A stretch of DNA of 28,849 nt from an uncultured Clostridia bacterium (GTDB lineage: Bacteria; Bacillota; Clostridia; TANB77; CAG-508), in NCBI GenBank assembly GCA_948852945.1, contig CAQPBJ010000019.1, positions 1-28,849 of the forward strand, in the 5' to 3' direction. Position 1 is the stretch's first letter; every line of letters starts with the position of its first letter. Below, in pieces: positions 21,604 to 28,849 of this stretch. The translations under genes were made by a program, and so were the position numbers. The notes under the pieces are model-generated. The model was not told the DNA's origin, did no database searches, and worked only from the letters and a program-made list of their open reading frames with translations.

Positions 21604-22146
21604 TTATTGTAACATGTCTTGATATCCTTGTATATCAGGCATTATCATTAACATTTCACCTTTATAGAAAAGTGCATAGCATTTTCCTTCTTCATCATCT
21701 ATTTTTAAAGTACATTCAGCTACTTTCATTCCTTTTATTTCAGAAAAAGTACTTAAAAAGTTATCTTTATCATCTGGAATTTTTTCTAATTTACCAATTT
21801 TTTCAACTTTAACTTTTTGTCCATCTTCTCCAACATACATTCCGAATACTTTTACTACATCATCTATAAAATCATCTTTTTTATAGTCTGATTTCTTTGC
21901 TTTTTTGTACTCTTCATCCATATCTTTTGGTTCTTCACTCTCTTGCATTGCATAATATGCTCTTAAATTAACATATTTTTTAACGTATTTTTCCATCTTT
22001 TCTTCGCTCTCGCAAGCAGCAGCAAATTTCTTTATTTGGCTTTTGTAAGATGGTTTACCAAATAAAGCTACACATGCAATTGCAACCACTATTAGTGCAA
22101 CTACTATTCCTATAATTAATCCCTTACTTTTTAATTTTTCTTTCAT
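21604..22146 (-). CDS. Anchored paralogue 5 (180 aa)
   Basis: First gene of the three-gene array. The start is MKEKLKSKG, followed by a membrane helix at about 10-29 (LIIGIVVALIVVAIACVALF). The outer domain begins YKSQIKKFAAACESEEKMEK, YVKKYVNLRAYYAMQESEEP. Later blocks are FIDDVVKVFGMYVGEDG, FLSTFSEIKGMKVAECTLKI and YALFYKGEMLMIMPD. It is the closest to paralogue 3 in its C-terminal block (SEIKG, MIMPD) and to paralogue 4 in its YKGxxLM block. AGGAGGA precedes the ATG. A strong promoter (22178-22206) overlaps the clpB 3' end, so the array can be transcribed independently of clpB. Confidence 0.75.
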   Translation of the reverse strand: MKEKLKSKGLIIGIVVALIVVAIACVALFGKPSYKSQIKKFAAACESEEKMEKYVKKYVNLRAYYAMQESEEPKDMDEEYKKAKKSDYKKDDFIDDVVKVFGMYVGEDGQKVKVEKIGKLEKIPDDKDNFLSTFSEIKGMKVAECTLKIDDEEGKCYALFYKGEMLMIMPDIQGYQDMLQ

Positions 22147-22177
22147 TATTCTTCCTCCTATTAAATGATTTTTACAA

Positions 22178-22206
22178 ATTATATATAAAAATTATTTAAT
22201 AGTCAA
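22178..22206 (-). promoter_or_regulatory. Strong promoter for anchored paralogues 3-5
   Basis: TTGACT (22201-22206) and TATAAT (22178-22183) at exactly 17 bp on the minus strand. The -35 box lies within the last codons of clpB. Confidence 0.7.
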
Positions 22207-24780
22207 TTCATTATTCTCACAATTAATAAAAACTTCTGAATTAGGCACTACTACTTGTTCTAATATTTTTCTAGCAACTAAAGTTTCTAATTTTTGCTGA
22301 ACAAATCTCTTAAGCGGTCTTGCTCCGTAAGTAGCATCATAGCCATTTTCTATTAAATATTCTTTTGCTTTTTCATCTAAAATAATTTTTATTTTTCTAT
22401 CTGATAATCTTTTATTTAAATCAGCAATTTCTATATTTAAAATCTGTTCTATTTCGTCTTTTCTTAAAGGCTTGTATAAAATAATATCATTTAAACGATT
22501 TAAAAATTCTGGTCTAAATGAAACCTTTAATAACTTATCTATTTTATTTTCAGCATCTTCACTTATATTACCATCTTTATCAATTCCATCTAAAATAATA
22601 TCAGAACCTAAATTTGAAGTTAAAATAATTATAGTATTTTTAAAATCCACTAATCTTCCTTGAGAATCTGTAATTCTACCATCATCTAAAACTTGAAGTA
22701 AAGTATTAAATACATCTGGATGCGCTTTTTCTACTTCATCAAATAATACTACACTATAAGGTTTTCTTCTTACTGCTTCTGTTAATTGACCTCCTTCTTC
22801 ATAACCAACATATCCAGGAGCTGCACCAATTAACTTAGAAACAGAATATTTTTCCATATATTCAGACATATCTATTCTAATCATATTATGTTCATCATCA
22901 AATAATGCCTCTGCTAAGGCTTTAGCTAAACCTGTTTTACCAACACCTGTTGGTCCTAAAAACATAAATGAACCTATTGGCCTATTAGGATCTTGAATTC
23001 CTGCTCTTGAACGAATAATTGCATTAGTAACTCTAGTAACTGCATCATCTTGACCAATAATTTTTTTATGAAGTAAAGTGCCCAAGTTTAATATTTTATC
23101 TCTTTCACTTTCAACTAATTTTGAAACTGGTATCCCAGTCCATTTAGCAATAATTTTTGTAATTTCTTCTTCTGTTACTTTAGTTCTTAACAAACTCGAT
23201 TCTCTAGATTTTGCAGCCAATTCTTCTTGAATTTTTAATTGTTCTTGAATCTCTGGTAATTTTCCATATTTTAATTCTGCAGCTTTATTTAAATCGTAAT
23301 TTCTTTCTGCTTGTTCAATTTCACTATTAACTTTTTCTAGTTCTTCACGCATTTTCTGAGCTTTATATATTGCATCTTTTTCGTTTTGCCATTTAGTCTT
23401 CATTTCATTAAATGTAGATTGCAAATCAGCTATTTCTCTTTGAATTGTAGCTAATCTTTCCAATGAAGCTTCATCTTTTTCTTTTTTCAAAGCTGTTTCT
23501 TCTATTTGATATTGTGTAATCTTATGAGAAATTTCATCAAGCTCCATTGGCATAGATTCCATTTCTGTTTTTATCATTGAACATGCTTCATCTATTAAAT
23601 CAATTGCTTTATCTGGTAAAAATCTGTCTGATATATATCTATTTGAAAGTGTTGCAGCTGTGATAATTGCACTATCAGTAATTTCTACTCCATGATATAC
23701 TTCATATCTTTCTTTTAAACCTCTTAATATTGATATTGTATCTTCTACAGTTGGTTCATCAACTATTACATGTTGAAATCTTCTTTCTAATGCAGAATCT
23801 TTTTCTATATATTTTCTATATTCATTTAATGTTGTTGCACCTATACAATGTAACTCTCCTCTTGCAAGCATTGGCTTTAACAAGTTTCCTGCATCCATTG
23901 CTCCACTTGTTTGTCCTGCTCCGACAATTGTATGAATCTCGTCAATAAATAAAATTATTCTTCCTTCACTTTTTTTGATTTCTTGAAGTACTGCTTTTAA
24001 TCTTTCTTCAAATTCACCTCTATATTTTGCACCAGCTACTAAAGCTCCCATATCTAGAGAAAAAATTGTACAGTTTTTTAATCCTTCAGGAACATCTCCT
24101 CTAACAATTCTTAATGCTAAACCTTCTGCAATTGCTGTTTTACCAACACCAGGCTCACCTATTAAACATGGATTATTTTTAGTTTTACGTGATAAAATTC
24201 TTATTACATTTCGTATTTCATCATCTCTTCCTATAACAGGATCTATTTTATTATCTCTAGCTAATTCTACTAAATCTGTTCCATATTTTTTCAAAACATC
24301 ATATGTGTCTTCTGGAGTATCAGAAGTTACTCTACTATTTCCTCTAACCTCTTGCAATACTTTTAAAAACTCACTTTTCTTTACATTAAATAATTTAAAT
24401 AATTCATTAATCTTTTCATTTGCTTTATTAAATAAAGCTATCATCAAATGTTCTACTGAAACATATTCATCTTTCATTTTTTCTGCAACCTTTTCAGAAT
24501 CAGTTAATACACTATCAGTATCTTGAGTTATATATATTGAATCTATTTTTCTATCTCCCATTACTCTTGGTAATTTATTAACTTCATCATCAACAGTAGT
24601 TTTAAAATTTTCATTTACATTCATTCTTTTTAATATCTGAACAATTAAGCTATCTTCAATATTTAAAAGCGCAGATAAAATATGAAGTTGCTCTACTTGT
24701 TGATTTTCATGTTCTATCGCTATTGATTGAGCCTTCTTAATTACCTCTAAAGATTTTTGTGTTAATTTTTGTGTATCCAT
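22192..24780 (-). CDS. clpB: Disaggregase chaperone ClpB
   Basis: ClpB is a cytosolic hexameric AAA+ ATPase that, with DnaK, pulls proteins out of aggregates. The 862 residues show a Clp_N double repeat (about 1-145), the first AAA+ module with Walker A GEPGVGKTA (near 208) and Walker B ILFIDEIHT, and the coiled-coil middle domain (about 405-520) rich in Lys, Glu and Gln that identifies ClpB rather than ClpA. The second AAA+ module has GPTGVGKTGLAKAL and VVLFDEVEKAH, and a C-terminal domain with GYDATYGARPLKR follows. ATG 24778-24780 is preferred (AGGTGG five bases upstream) over a GTG at 24787-24789. The promoter and CIRCE-like operator imply heat-shock control. Confidence 0.97.
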   Translation of the reverse strand: MDTQKLTQKSLEVIKKAQSIAIEHENQQVEQLHILSALLNIEDSLIVQILKRMNVNENFKTTVDDEVNKLPRVMGDRKIDSIYITQDTDSVLTDSEKVAEKMKDEYVSVEHLMIALFNKANEKINELFKLFNVKKSEFLKVLQEVRGNSRVTSDTPEDTYDVLKKYGTDLVELARDNKIDPVIGRDDEIRNVIRILSRKTKNNPCLIGEPGVGKTAIAEGLALRIVRGDVPEGLKNCTIFSLDMGALVAGAKYRGEFEERLKAVLQEIKKSEGRIILFIDEIHTIVGAGQTSGAMDAGNLLKPMLARGELHCIGATTLNEYRKYIEKDSALERRFQHVIVDEPTVEDTISILRGLKERYEVYHGVEITDSAIITAATLSNRYISDRFLPDKAIDLIDEACSMIKTEMESMPMELDEISHKITQYQIEETALKKEKDEASLERLATIQREIADLQSTFNEMKTKWQNEKDAIYKAQKMREELEKVNSEIEQAERNYDLNKAAELKYGKLPEIQEQLKIQEELAAKSRESSLLRTKVTEEEITKIIAKWTGIPVSKLVESERDKILNLGTLLHKKIIGQDDAVTRVTNAIIRSRAGIQDPNRPIGSFMFLGPTGVGKTGLAKALAEALFDDEHNMIRIDMSEYMEKYSVSKLIGAAPGYVGYEEGGQLTEAVRRKPYSVVLFDEVEKAHPDVFNTLLQVLDDGRITDSQGRLVDFKNTIIILTSNLGSDIILDGIDKDGNISEDAENKIDKLLKVSFRPEFLNRLNDIILYKPLRKDEIEQILNIEIADLNKRLSDRKIKIILDEKAKEYLIENGYDATYGARPLKRFVQQKLETLVARKILEQVVVPNSEVFINCENNELTIK

Positions 24781-24821
24781 AAAATCCACCTACTTTTCTT
24801 TAAAATTCTATTTACATTGAA

Positions 24822-24850
24822 ATTATACATCCGCTTTTTAGCAATGTCAA
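24822..24850 (-). promoter_or_regulatory. Consensus sigma-A promoter of clpB
   Basis: A perfect TTGACA (24845-24850) and perfect TATAAT (24822-24827) with a 17-bp spacer on the minus strand, about 40 bp upstream of the clpB start. It is the strongest promoter in the window and is overlapped by a CIRCE-like dyad. Confidence 0.85.
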
Positions 24851-24864
24851 TACAAGACTGCTAA
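24838..24864. promoter_or_regulatory. CIRCE-like operator (HrcA) over the clpB -35
   Basis: On the plus strand TTAGCAATG, nine bases, GACTGCTAA. The CIRCE consensus is TTAGCACTC-N9-GAGTGCTAA, so 15 of 18 arm bases match and the spacer is exact. It covers the -35 box, where a bound HrcA repressor would block RNA polymerase. In many Firmicutes clpB is under CtsR instead; no CtsR-type heptad repeat was noticed here. Confidence 0.65.
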
Positions 24865-24900
24865 TTTTATTTTCTATATATATTTCTAAATTATTATAAA

Positions 24901-25063
24901 TATATCAGTAACAATATAAGTTTTAAAACTGCGCTAGCGACCAAACGAAATGAACGTAGTGAATGTAGTGCGAAATTGAGCAATCGACCTTATAAAAACG
25001 GAGTTTTTTATTAAGGTGATTGCGAAGAGCAAAGTTTTAAAAACTTATATTGTTATTGATATA
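24901..25063. repeat. Palindromic modular element, family B copy 1
   Basis: A 163-bp element fills the clpB-lemA gap. Its arms (24901-24930 and 25033-25063) pair over about 30 bp with few mismatches. Inside the left arm is TGCGCTAGC (24930-24938); before the right arm is ATTGCGAAGAGCAAA (25019-25033). Both modules recur, in the reverse order, in the element at 28578-28810. The interior holds a 43-base hairpin, 24980-24999 with 25003-25023, with GGA as loop and small bulges. It also has a unique segment, GAAATGAACGTAGTGAATGT and nearby. No coding capacity and no transposase. Confidence 0.75.
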
Positions 25064-25081
25064 CGATATCGTTAATTAAAC

Positions 25082-25123
25082 AAAAAGTACATTAAACTTA
25101 GTATTCCCTAAATTTAATGTACT
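25082..25123 (-). terminator. Terminator of the HAD-DUF2207-murI-lemA operon
   Basis: An 11-bp perfect stem AGTACATTAAA (25086-25096) with TTTAATGTACT (25113-25123). An inner TTAG/CTAA pair extends it, and five T follow on the minus strand (TTTTTG). It lies just after lemA. Confidence 0.75.
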
Positions 25124-25130
25124 ATAAAAC

Positions 25131-25706
25131 TTATCTTCTTTCTTGTCTTCTATCTTCAAAGTTAATAGCAACTTCTTCTTTAGTCACTAAATCAACATCA
25201 AAGAAATCTCTTTTAGAATAACCTAAAATAGCAGCTAGCATTTTATAAGGAGACTTTTTAATAAGTGCATTATAACTTCTTGTTGTATCATTATAAGCCC
25301 TTCTTGTAACCTCAATATCTTTTTCAATAGCAGTTAACTCATTTTTCAAATTAACAAAATTATTAGAAGCTTTTAAATCAGGATATCTTTCCATAGAATC
25401 AAAAACATTTTTAAAAATAGCTGAAAATTTATCTTCAAGTTTTTGTCTATTATTAACTGGCATCTTTTCAGACAAAGCTTCTTTTATATCATCAATATCA
25501 GTCAATGTTACTTTTTCTATGTTTTGATAACTTTTAACAATCTCTTGCAAATTAGGAATTAATCCTAGTCTTCTTTTTAAAACTTGGTCTAAAGTTTTAA
25601 GTGCATTTATATTGTCATCTCCACTTTTCACAATTTTATTAAACAACCTTATTACAAATACTACTAAAATAACTAATAATATTACAACAATAATTGTACC
25701 TGCCAT
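25131..25706 (-). CDS. lemA: LemA family protein
   Basis: LemA proteins are small, with an N-terminal membrane helix and a four-helix coiled domain; their function is not firmly known. This one has 191 residues: helix at about 3-23 (IIVVILLVILVVFVIRLF), LDQVLKRRLGLIPNLQEIVK, then the family signature MERYPDLKASNNFVNLKNEL, TAIEKDIEVTRRAYNDTTRS and YNALIKKSP. ATG 25704-25706 sits six bases after AAGGAG; the adjacent ATG 25707-25709 is only three away and would add one Met. It follows murI by 10 bp and ends the operon. Confidence 0.93.
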   Translation of the reverse strand: MAGTIIVVILLVILVVFVIRLFNKIVKSGDDNINALKTLDQVLKRRLGLIPNLQEIVKSYQNIEKVTLTDIDDIKEALSEKMPVNNRQKLEDKFSAIFKNVFDSMERYPDLKASNNFVNLKNELTAIEKDIEVTRRAYNDTTRSYNALIKKSPYKMLAAILGYSKRDFFDVDLVTKEEVAINFEDRRQERR

Positions 25707-25716
25707 CATTTTCTCC

Positions 25717-26520
25717 TTATACTTCTAATCTTTTGATTTCATCTATATTAATATTTTCATTTAATATAGAAGTTGCAATAGTAGCAAAAGTAGGATCAAT
25801 ATCAGTTAAATAAAGCTCATATTCTCCAGTTTTGCTATCAGAAGTTTCTAAATTAAACCCTGAAATTTTCTTTTTTAAATATTTTGCAAGTTCTACACCT
25901 GTATCTATAATTTCAATTCTATTAGATAATTCTTTTCTCATTAATTCTTTAAACAATGGATAATGTGTGCATCCTAAAATCAATTTATCAACATGTTTAA
26001 ACATTTTCATATATTCTCTAACAGTATATTCAGCTACCTTGTTGCTTATCCAGCCTTCTTCTGCCATTGTTGCGAGCAAAGGTGCTGATACACTTATAAT
26101 TTCTGCATTTGGTATATATTCTGAAATTTTCTTTTCCCATGCACAGCTTCTAATAGTTCCTTTAGTAGCTATAACTCCAATTGTATTATCTCTTTCATCA
26201 ATTCTGTCTCTTAGATTTAATACAGTTGGCTCTATTATTCCTATTATAGGAACTTCATATATTTTTTGTAATACCTCTATAGCTTGACTAGTTACTGTAC
26301 CACAAGCAATAACAATTATTTTAACTCCTTGTTTTACTAAAAAATCCACATTTTGTTTAGCTATTTCAATAATAGCATCTTGTGATTTTTGTCCATAAGG
26401 AAATCTCTTTGTATCTCCTAAATATATATATTTTTCATTAGGCAATTCTTTTATCAATTCTTTTAAAACATTCAGTCCGCCTAATCCTGAATCAAATACA
26501 CCTATAGGTCTATTATTCAT
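25717..26520 (-). CDS. murI: Glutamate racemase
   Basis: MurI converts L-glutamate to D-glutamate for peptidoglycan. From ATG 26518-26520 (AAAGGA eight bases upstream; an ATG at 26556 lacks one) there are 267 residues. IGVFDSGLGGL holds the catalytic Asp10, IYLGDTKRFPYG the substrate region, IACGTVTSQA the first catalytic Cys73, and LILGCTHYPLF the second, Cys184 with His186. The first motif is ACGT where most family members have ACNT. The length is normal. It sits downstream of the DUF2207 gene in the operon, with lemA 10 bp later. Confidence 0.95.
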   Translation of the reverse strand: MNNRPIGVFDSGLGGLNVLKELIKELPNEKYIYLGDTKRFPYGQKSQDAIIEIAKQNVDFLVKQGVKIIVIACGTVTSQAIEVLQKIYEVPIIGIIEPTVLNLRDRIDERDNTIGVIATKGTIRSCAWEKKISEYIPNAEIISVSAPLLATMAEEGWISNKVAEYTVREYMKMFKHVDKLILGCTHYPLFKELMRKELSNRIEIIDTGVELAKYLKKKISGFNLETSDSKTGEYELYLTDIDPTFATIATSILNENINIDEIKRLEV

Positions 26521-26561
26521 TTTATCTGTCCTTTCATCTTTTAAAATCATACACATTATAC

Positions 26562-27770
26562 CTATAAAATCTCAATATTGCAATTTTTTTCCTTTAAACA
26601 ATATGCATAATACATATCAGATATCAATACAAAAATTAATACTAAATATCCAAAAATATTATAATATATATCAACTAAAAAGTTACTTAAAAATATCATT
26701 CCAATACATATTAGTGGAACAACTACCAATATACTAGCAATTTGATTTAGCTTACTTTTTTCAAATAATTCATATCTAACACTTAAATATGTAATAACTG
26801 TAATAAATCCTTCAAATATTAGCAATGACATAAATTTTATAAATACATTTTTCATATAATTCATCGTTATATCATAATCTGCATTCATGCCTATCAAAAT
26901 AGATATAATAAAAATAAATATATTACTTGCAAGCATAATTAATATTCTTAAAGTAATATCATTTTTTTCTAATTTTACAGAATTCTTTAATATATATAAT
27001 TGAAAAATAAACGCTATTATTGACAATATAAATACAACTATAGAAATTAAATTTCTACTAAAAAAATTTGATATTATTTTAATAAAACTTGGTCTACTAA
27101 TTTTATTGTTTTCAAATGAAACTTCTAAAATAATATCTGTTCCTGGATATACTAAACTATCATCTGAATATTCAATATATTCTTTATCTATTTTTACTGG
27201 TAAATTAACTTTTTCTATCTTTGATTCATTTGATAATGTACTAATTTCAAAATAATCTTTGTCTATTTTTGTTCCACTTGGAAATTTAATTTTAATAGTA
27301 TAATTATTAATTGGAATTCCAAAAGAATCACTAAATAAGTTCCAATTTATATTACAGCTATCTTTTTTAAATTTGATTAAGTTACTAACTTTATATTTAA
27401 TATTATATGTATATTTTTTAACACTTAGCTCTTTATTAGTTAAATTTATAACTATATTTCTGTCTTTTCTATTAATCTTTAAATCAATATTTTCTCCATT
27501 TTCAGAAGCCTCAATATTAGTTATTTCGATTTTTCTTCCATCATATTCTACAGGAAAACTTCTTTTTACAACATATTCTTTCATATGTTCTGTAGCTACT
27601 ATTGTAAAACTTTCTTCTACATCTACAGAAGAATCTTCATTAATCTCCATTTGTATATTAAAATCTACTACCTTTTCTTCAATATCCGCTTCTTTTGCAA
27701 ACAAATTTATATTATTAATAGCAAAAAACATAACAAATACAATACATATTCTTAAAATATTTTTATTCAC
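26562..27770 (-). CDS. DUF2207-like membrane protein
   Basis: This 402-residue membrane protein has a signal peptide (about 1-25, ending FAKEA), then a beta-rich extracellular domain of about 200 residues. In that domain FNIQMEINEDSSVDVEESFT, a VVKRSFPVEYDGRKIEIT strand and the WNLFSDSFGIPINNY region fit the DUF2207 (YciQ-type) pattern. Several membrane helices follow from about 240 (LISIVVFILSIIAFIFQLYI, ILIMLASNIFIFIISILIG, and others to 395). The start is GTG 27768-27770, overlapping the upstream stop TAG by one base, with GAGG about eight bases before it; translation is coupled. Function of the family is unknown. Confidence 0.7.
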   Translation of the reverse strand: MNKNILRICIVFVMFFAINNINLFAKEADIEEKVVDFNIQMEINEDSSVDVEESFTIVATEHMKEYVVKRSFPVEYDGRKIEITNIEASENGENIDLKINRKDRNIVINLTNKELSVKKYTYNIKYKVSNLIKFKKDSCNINWNLFSDSFGIPINNYTIKIKFPSGTKIDKDYFEISTLSNESKIEKVNLPVKIDKEYIEYSDDSLVYPGTDIILEVSFENNKISRPSFIKIISNFFSRNLISIVVFILSIIAFIFQLYILKNSVKLEKNDITLRILIMLASNIFIFIISILIGMNADYDITMNYMKNVFIKFMSLLIFEGFITVITYLSVRYELFEKSKLNQIASILVVVPLICIGMIFLSNFLVDIYYNIFGYLVLIFVLISDMYYAYCLKEKNCNIEIL

Positions 27771-28519
27771 TATCTTACCTCATCTTTATCTTTATCTTTT
27801 TCTAGTTCTGCTTTTATTTTTGATAACATTTCTTTAAAATCTTTAAATGTATATTGAGCTAATCTATTTATTTCTTCTCTGTTGCCATCAGAATATTTAT
27901 CATACATTACAGCTACATCAATTCCTGCATTGTTTGCTGCTTCAACACCTATTAGTGCATCTTCTACTATTAAGCATTCTTCTGGTTTTGCTCCTAACTC
28001 ACTTAAAATTTTATAATGTACTTCCGGATTAGGTTTCAATTCTTTTACTGCTCCTTTTGAATATACTAATGTAAATATATCATCAAAATTTGCTTTTCGA
28101 ATTATATTTTGATTATGATTTCTATAAGTTTCTATTGTATGGTCATTTGTTGTACTTGCAATTACTAATGTAAATCCTTTTCTTTTTAAATATTTCAAAA
28201 CTTCTTCTGCTTGTGGTTTATAATCAATTACATTTCTTAAATAATTGTCTGCAATCTCATATCTTAATTTTTTTATCTCTTCTTTTGATGCTGTTGCTCC
28301 ATATTTTTCTTTCAAAAATCCACAATATAATAAATACGCATCTCCTTGTTTACTATATTCTTTTAATTTTTCATCTCTTTGCTTTCCGATATCTTCGTCC
28401 CCAACTGATTTTGTTCCTACTTCTGCTATTAGTCTTCTATCTATTTCATTCCATATTCCTACTGAATCAATTAATGTTCCATCTAAATCAAATATAATTA
28501 CTTTCTTATTTTCTAACAT
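27770..28519 (-). CDS. HAD-superfamily hydrolase (beta-phosphoglucomutase-like)
   Basis: A 249-residue cytosolic HAD phosphatase or mutase of subfamily IA. Motif I is IIFDLDGTLIDS (about 8-19), followed by a helical cap domain of about 70 residues. Motif II is FTLVIASTTND, motif III LKPNPEVHYKIL, and motif IV LIVEDALIGVEAANNAG. The combination of the cap and 'EDA..GV.AA..AG' is that of phosphoglycolate phosphatase and beta-phosphoglucomutase relatives; the substrate is not determinable. It is the first gene of the operon, with AAAGGA six bases before the ATG and a promoter at 28551-28579, and ends overlapping the DUF2207 start by one base. Confidence 0.9.
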   Translation of the reverse strand: MLENKKVIIFDLDGTLIDSVGIWNEIDRRLIAEVGTKSVGDEDIGKQRDEKLKEYSKQGDAYLLYCGFLKEKYGATASKEEIKKLRYEIADNYLRNVIDYKPQAEEVLKYLKRKGFTLVIASTTNDHTIETYRNHNQNIIRKANFDDIFTLVYSKGAVKELKPNPEVHYKILSELGAKPEECLIVEDALIGVEAANNAGIDVAVMYDKYSDGNREEINRLAQYTFKDFKEMLSKIKAELEKDKDKDEVR

Positions 28520-28550
28520 AACTATTCCTTTTCTTAAACAATTTTAGTCA

Positions 28551-28579
28551 ATTATATTCAATTTTAGCAAAATTAGCAA
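28551..28579 (-). promoter_or_regulatory. Promoter of the HAD-DUF2207-murI-lemA operon
   Basis: TTGCTA (28574-28579) and TATAAT (28551-28556) at exactly 17 bp on the minus strand, 31 bp upstream of the HAD start. The -35 box touches the outer end of the family B element at 28578. Confidence 0.65.
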
Positions 28580-28810
28580 TAATACTTTCAATAAGTATTA
28601 AAGTTAAGTGCAATTAAATAAAAAAGTAGTCAATATAATTTAAAATTTGCTCTTCGCAATTCAAGGAAGTTAATTTAAACAAGTTTAAATTAACTTCTAA
28701 GACTGTAACAAGCATAGCTTTAACAGTCTTAGCAGCTAGCGCATTTTAAATTGCTATTGATTACTTTTTTATTTTTTACAATTAAGTTTGTTGATATTGA
28801 AAGTATTATT
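28578..28810. repeat. Palindromic modular element, family B copy 2
   Basis: A 233-bp element with long imperfect arms. The outermost 16 bp are perfect, AATAATACTTTCAATA (28578-28593) with its complement at 28795-28810. TAAAAAAGTA pairs 28619-28628 with 28762-28771, and TTTAAAAT and flanks continue inward. The inner modules are TTTGCTCTTCGCAAT (28646-28660) and GCTAGCGCA (28735-28743), the same as in the element at 24901-25063 but in inverse orientation. Between them lie a 15-bp perfect hairpin (28666-28680 with 28683-28697) and a second hairpin (28697-28706 with 28723-28732), whose loop matches the pgi 3' hairpin. No protein is encoded. Confidence 0.75.
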
Positions 28811-28849
28811 CCTCTTCCTCATCAAATTGAGAATTATATAAAGTAGCAT
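28806..28849 (-). CDS. C-terminal end of an unidentified protein
   Basis: One minus-strand frame entering from the window edge reads ATLYNSQFDEEEE and then stops at 28806-28808. The other two frames do not look coding: one stops almost at once, the other is rich in Asn, Lys and Ile with no acidic end. An acidic C-terminal tail is typical of real proteins in this genome, but 14 codons are too few to identify it. The stop codon lies within the outer arm of the adjoining palindromic element. Confidence 0.4.
   Translation of the reverse strand, partial: ATLYNSQFDEEEE

Noticed and set aside
27373..28547. Plus-strand frames opposite the DUF2207 and HAD genes
   Set aside because: Antisense shadows with Leu/Ile/Ser composition; the minus-strand genes have clear motifs and ribosome binding sites.

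Overview
The window is strongly AT-rich DNA from a spore-forming, low-GC Firmicute, most likely a member of Clostridia. The evidence is spoIIP, a complete cotJABC spore-coat operon, the recJ-rel-MBL-hisS gene order, AGGAGG ribosome binding sites and TTGACA/TATAAT promoters. Almost every gene lies on the minus strand; only cotJABC and a Fic toxin-antitoxin pair are on plus. No tRNA, rRNA, CRISPR array or transposase gene was seen.

Layout from left to right: the start of an ABC-F ATPase and a HAD phosphatase (1-663); pgi (830-2134); spoIIP with a sigma-E-like promoter (2213-3370); a housekeeping run recJ -> rel -> MBL hydrolase -> hisS (9565 down to 3381) whose last two junctions each hold a copy of a 122-bp palindromic repeat; a PP2C phosphatase with a DUF1292-like partner (9728-11541); cotJABC (11708-12881); an operon of mostly unrecognised small envelope proteins around a monofunctional peptidoglycan glycosyltransferase (16972 down to 13218, perhaps reaching 12993); a YgjP-type metallopeptidase (17069-17806); an array of five related single-pass membrane proteins (17921-22146) with an oppositely oriented VbhA/Fic module in the middle; clpB with a consensus promoter and a CIRCE-like operator; and a four-gene operon HAD -> DUF2207 -> murI -> lemA (28519 down to 25131).

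The most unusual content is intergenic. Two near-identical 122-bp hairpin elements (4684-4805, 5538-5659) differ by two compensatory base-pair changes in the outer stem. Two larger palindromic elements (24901-25063, 28578-28810) share short end modules in opposite orientations but carry different interiors. One of these interiors holds a hairpin whose loop recurs at the 3' end of pgi (798-833), where it seems to supply the pgi stop codon and shorten the enzyme. Together they suggest families of structured mobile or RNA elements that settle at gene ends and are kept foldable.

Separately, rel has an apparent one-base frameshift near 7742 that splits a conserved N-terminal motif. Two small genes of about 50 codons (12993-13160, 15957-16118) are also proposed. 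Functions named here rest on recognised motifs; no database search was run.
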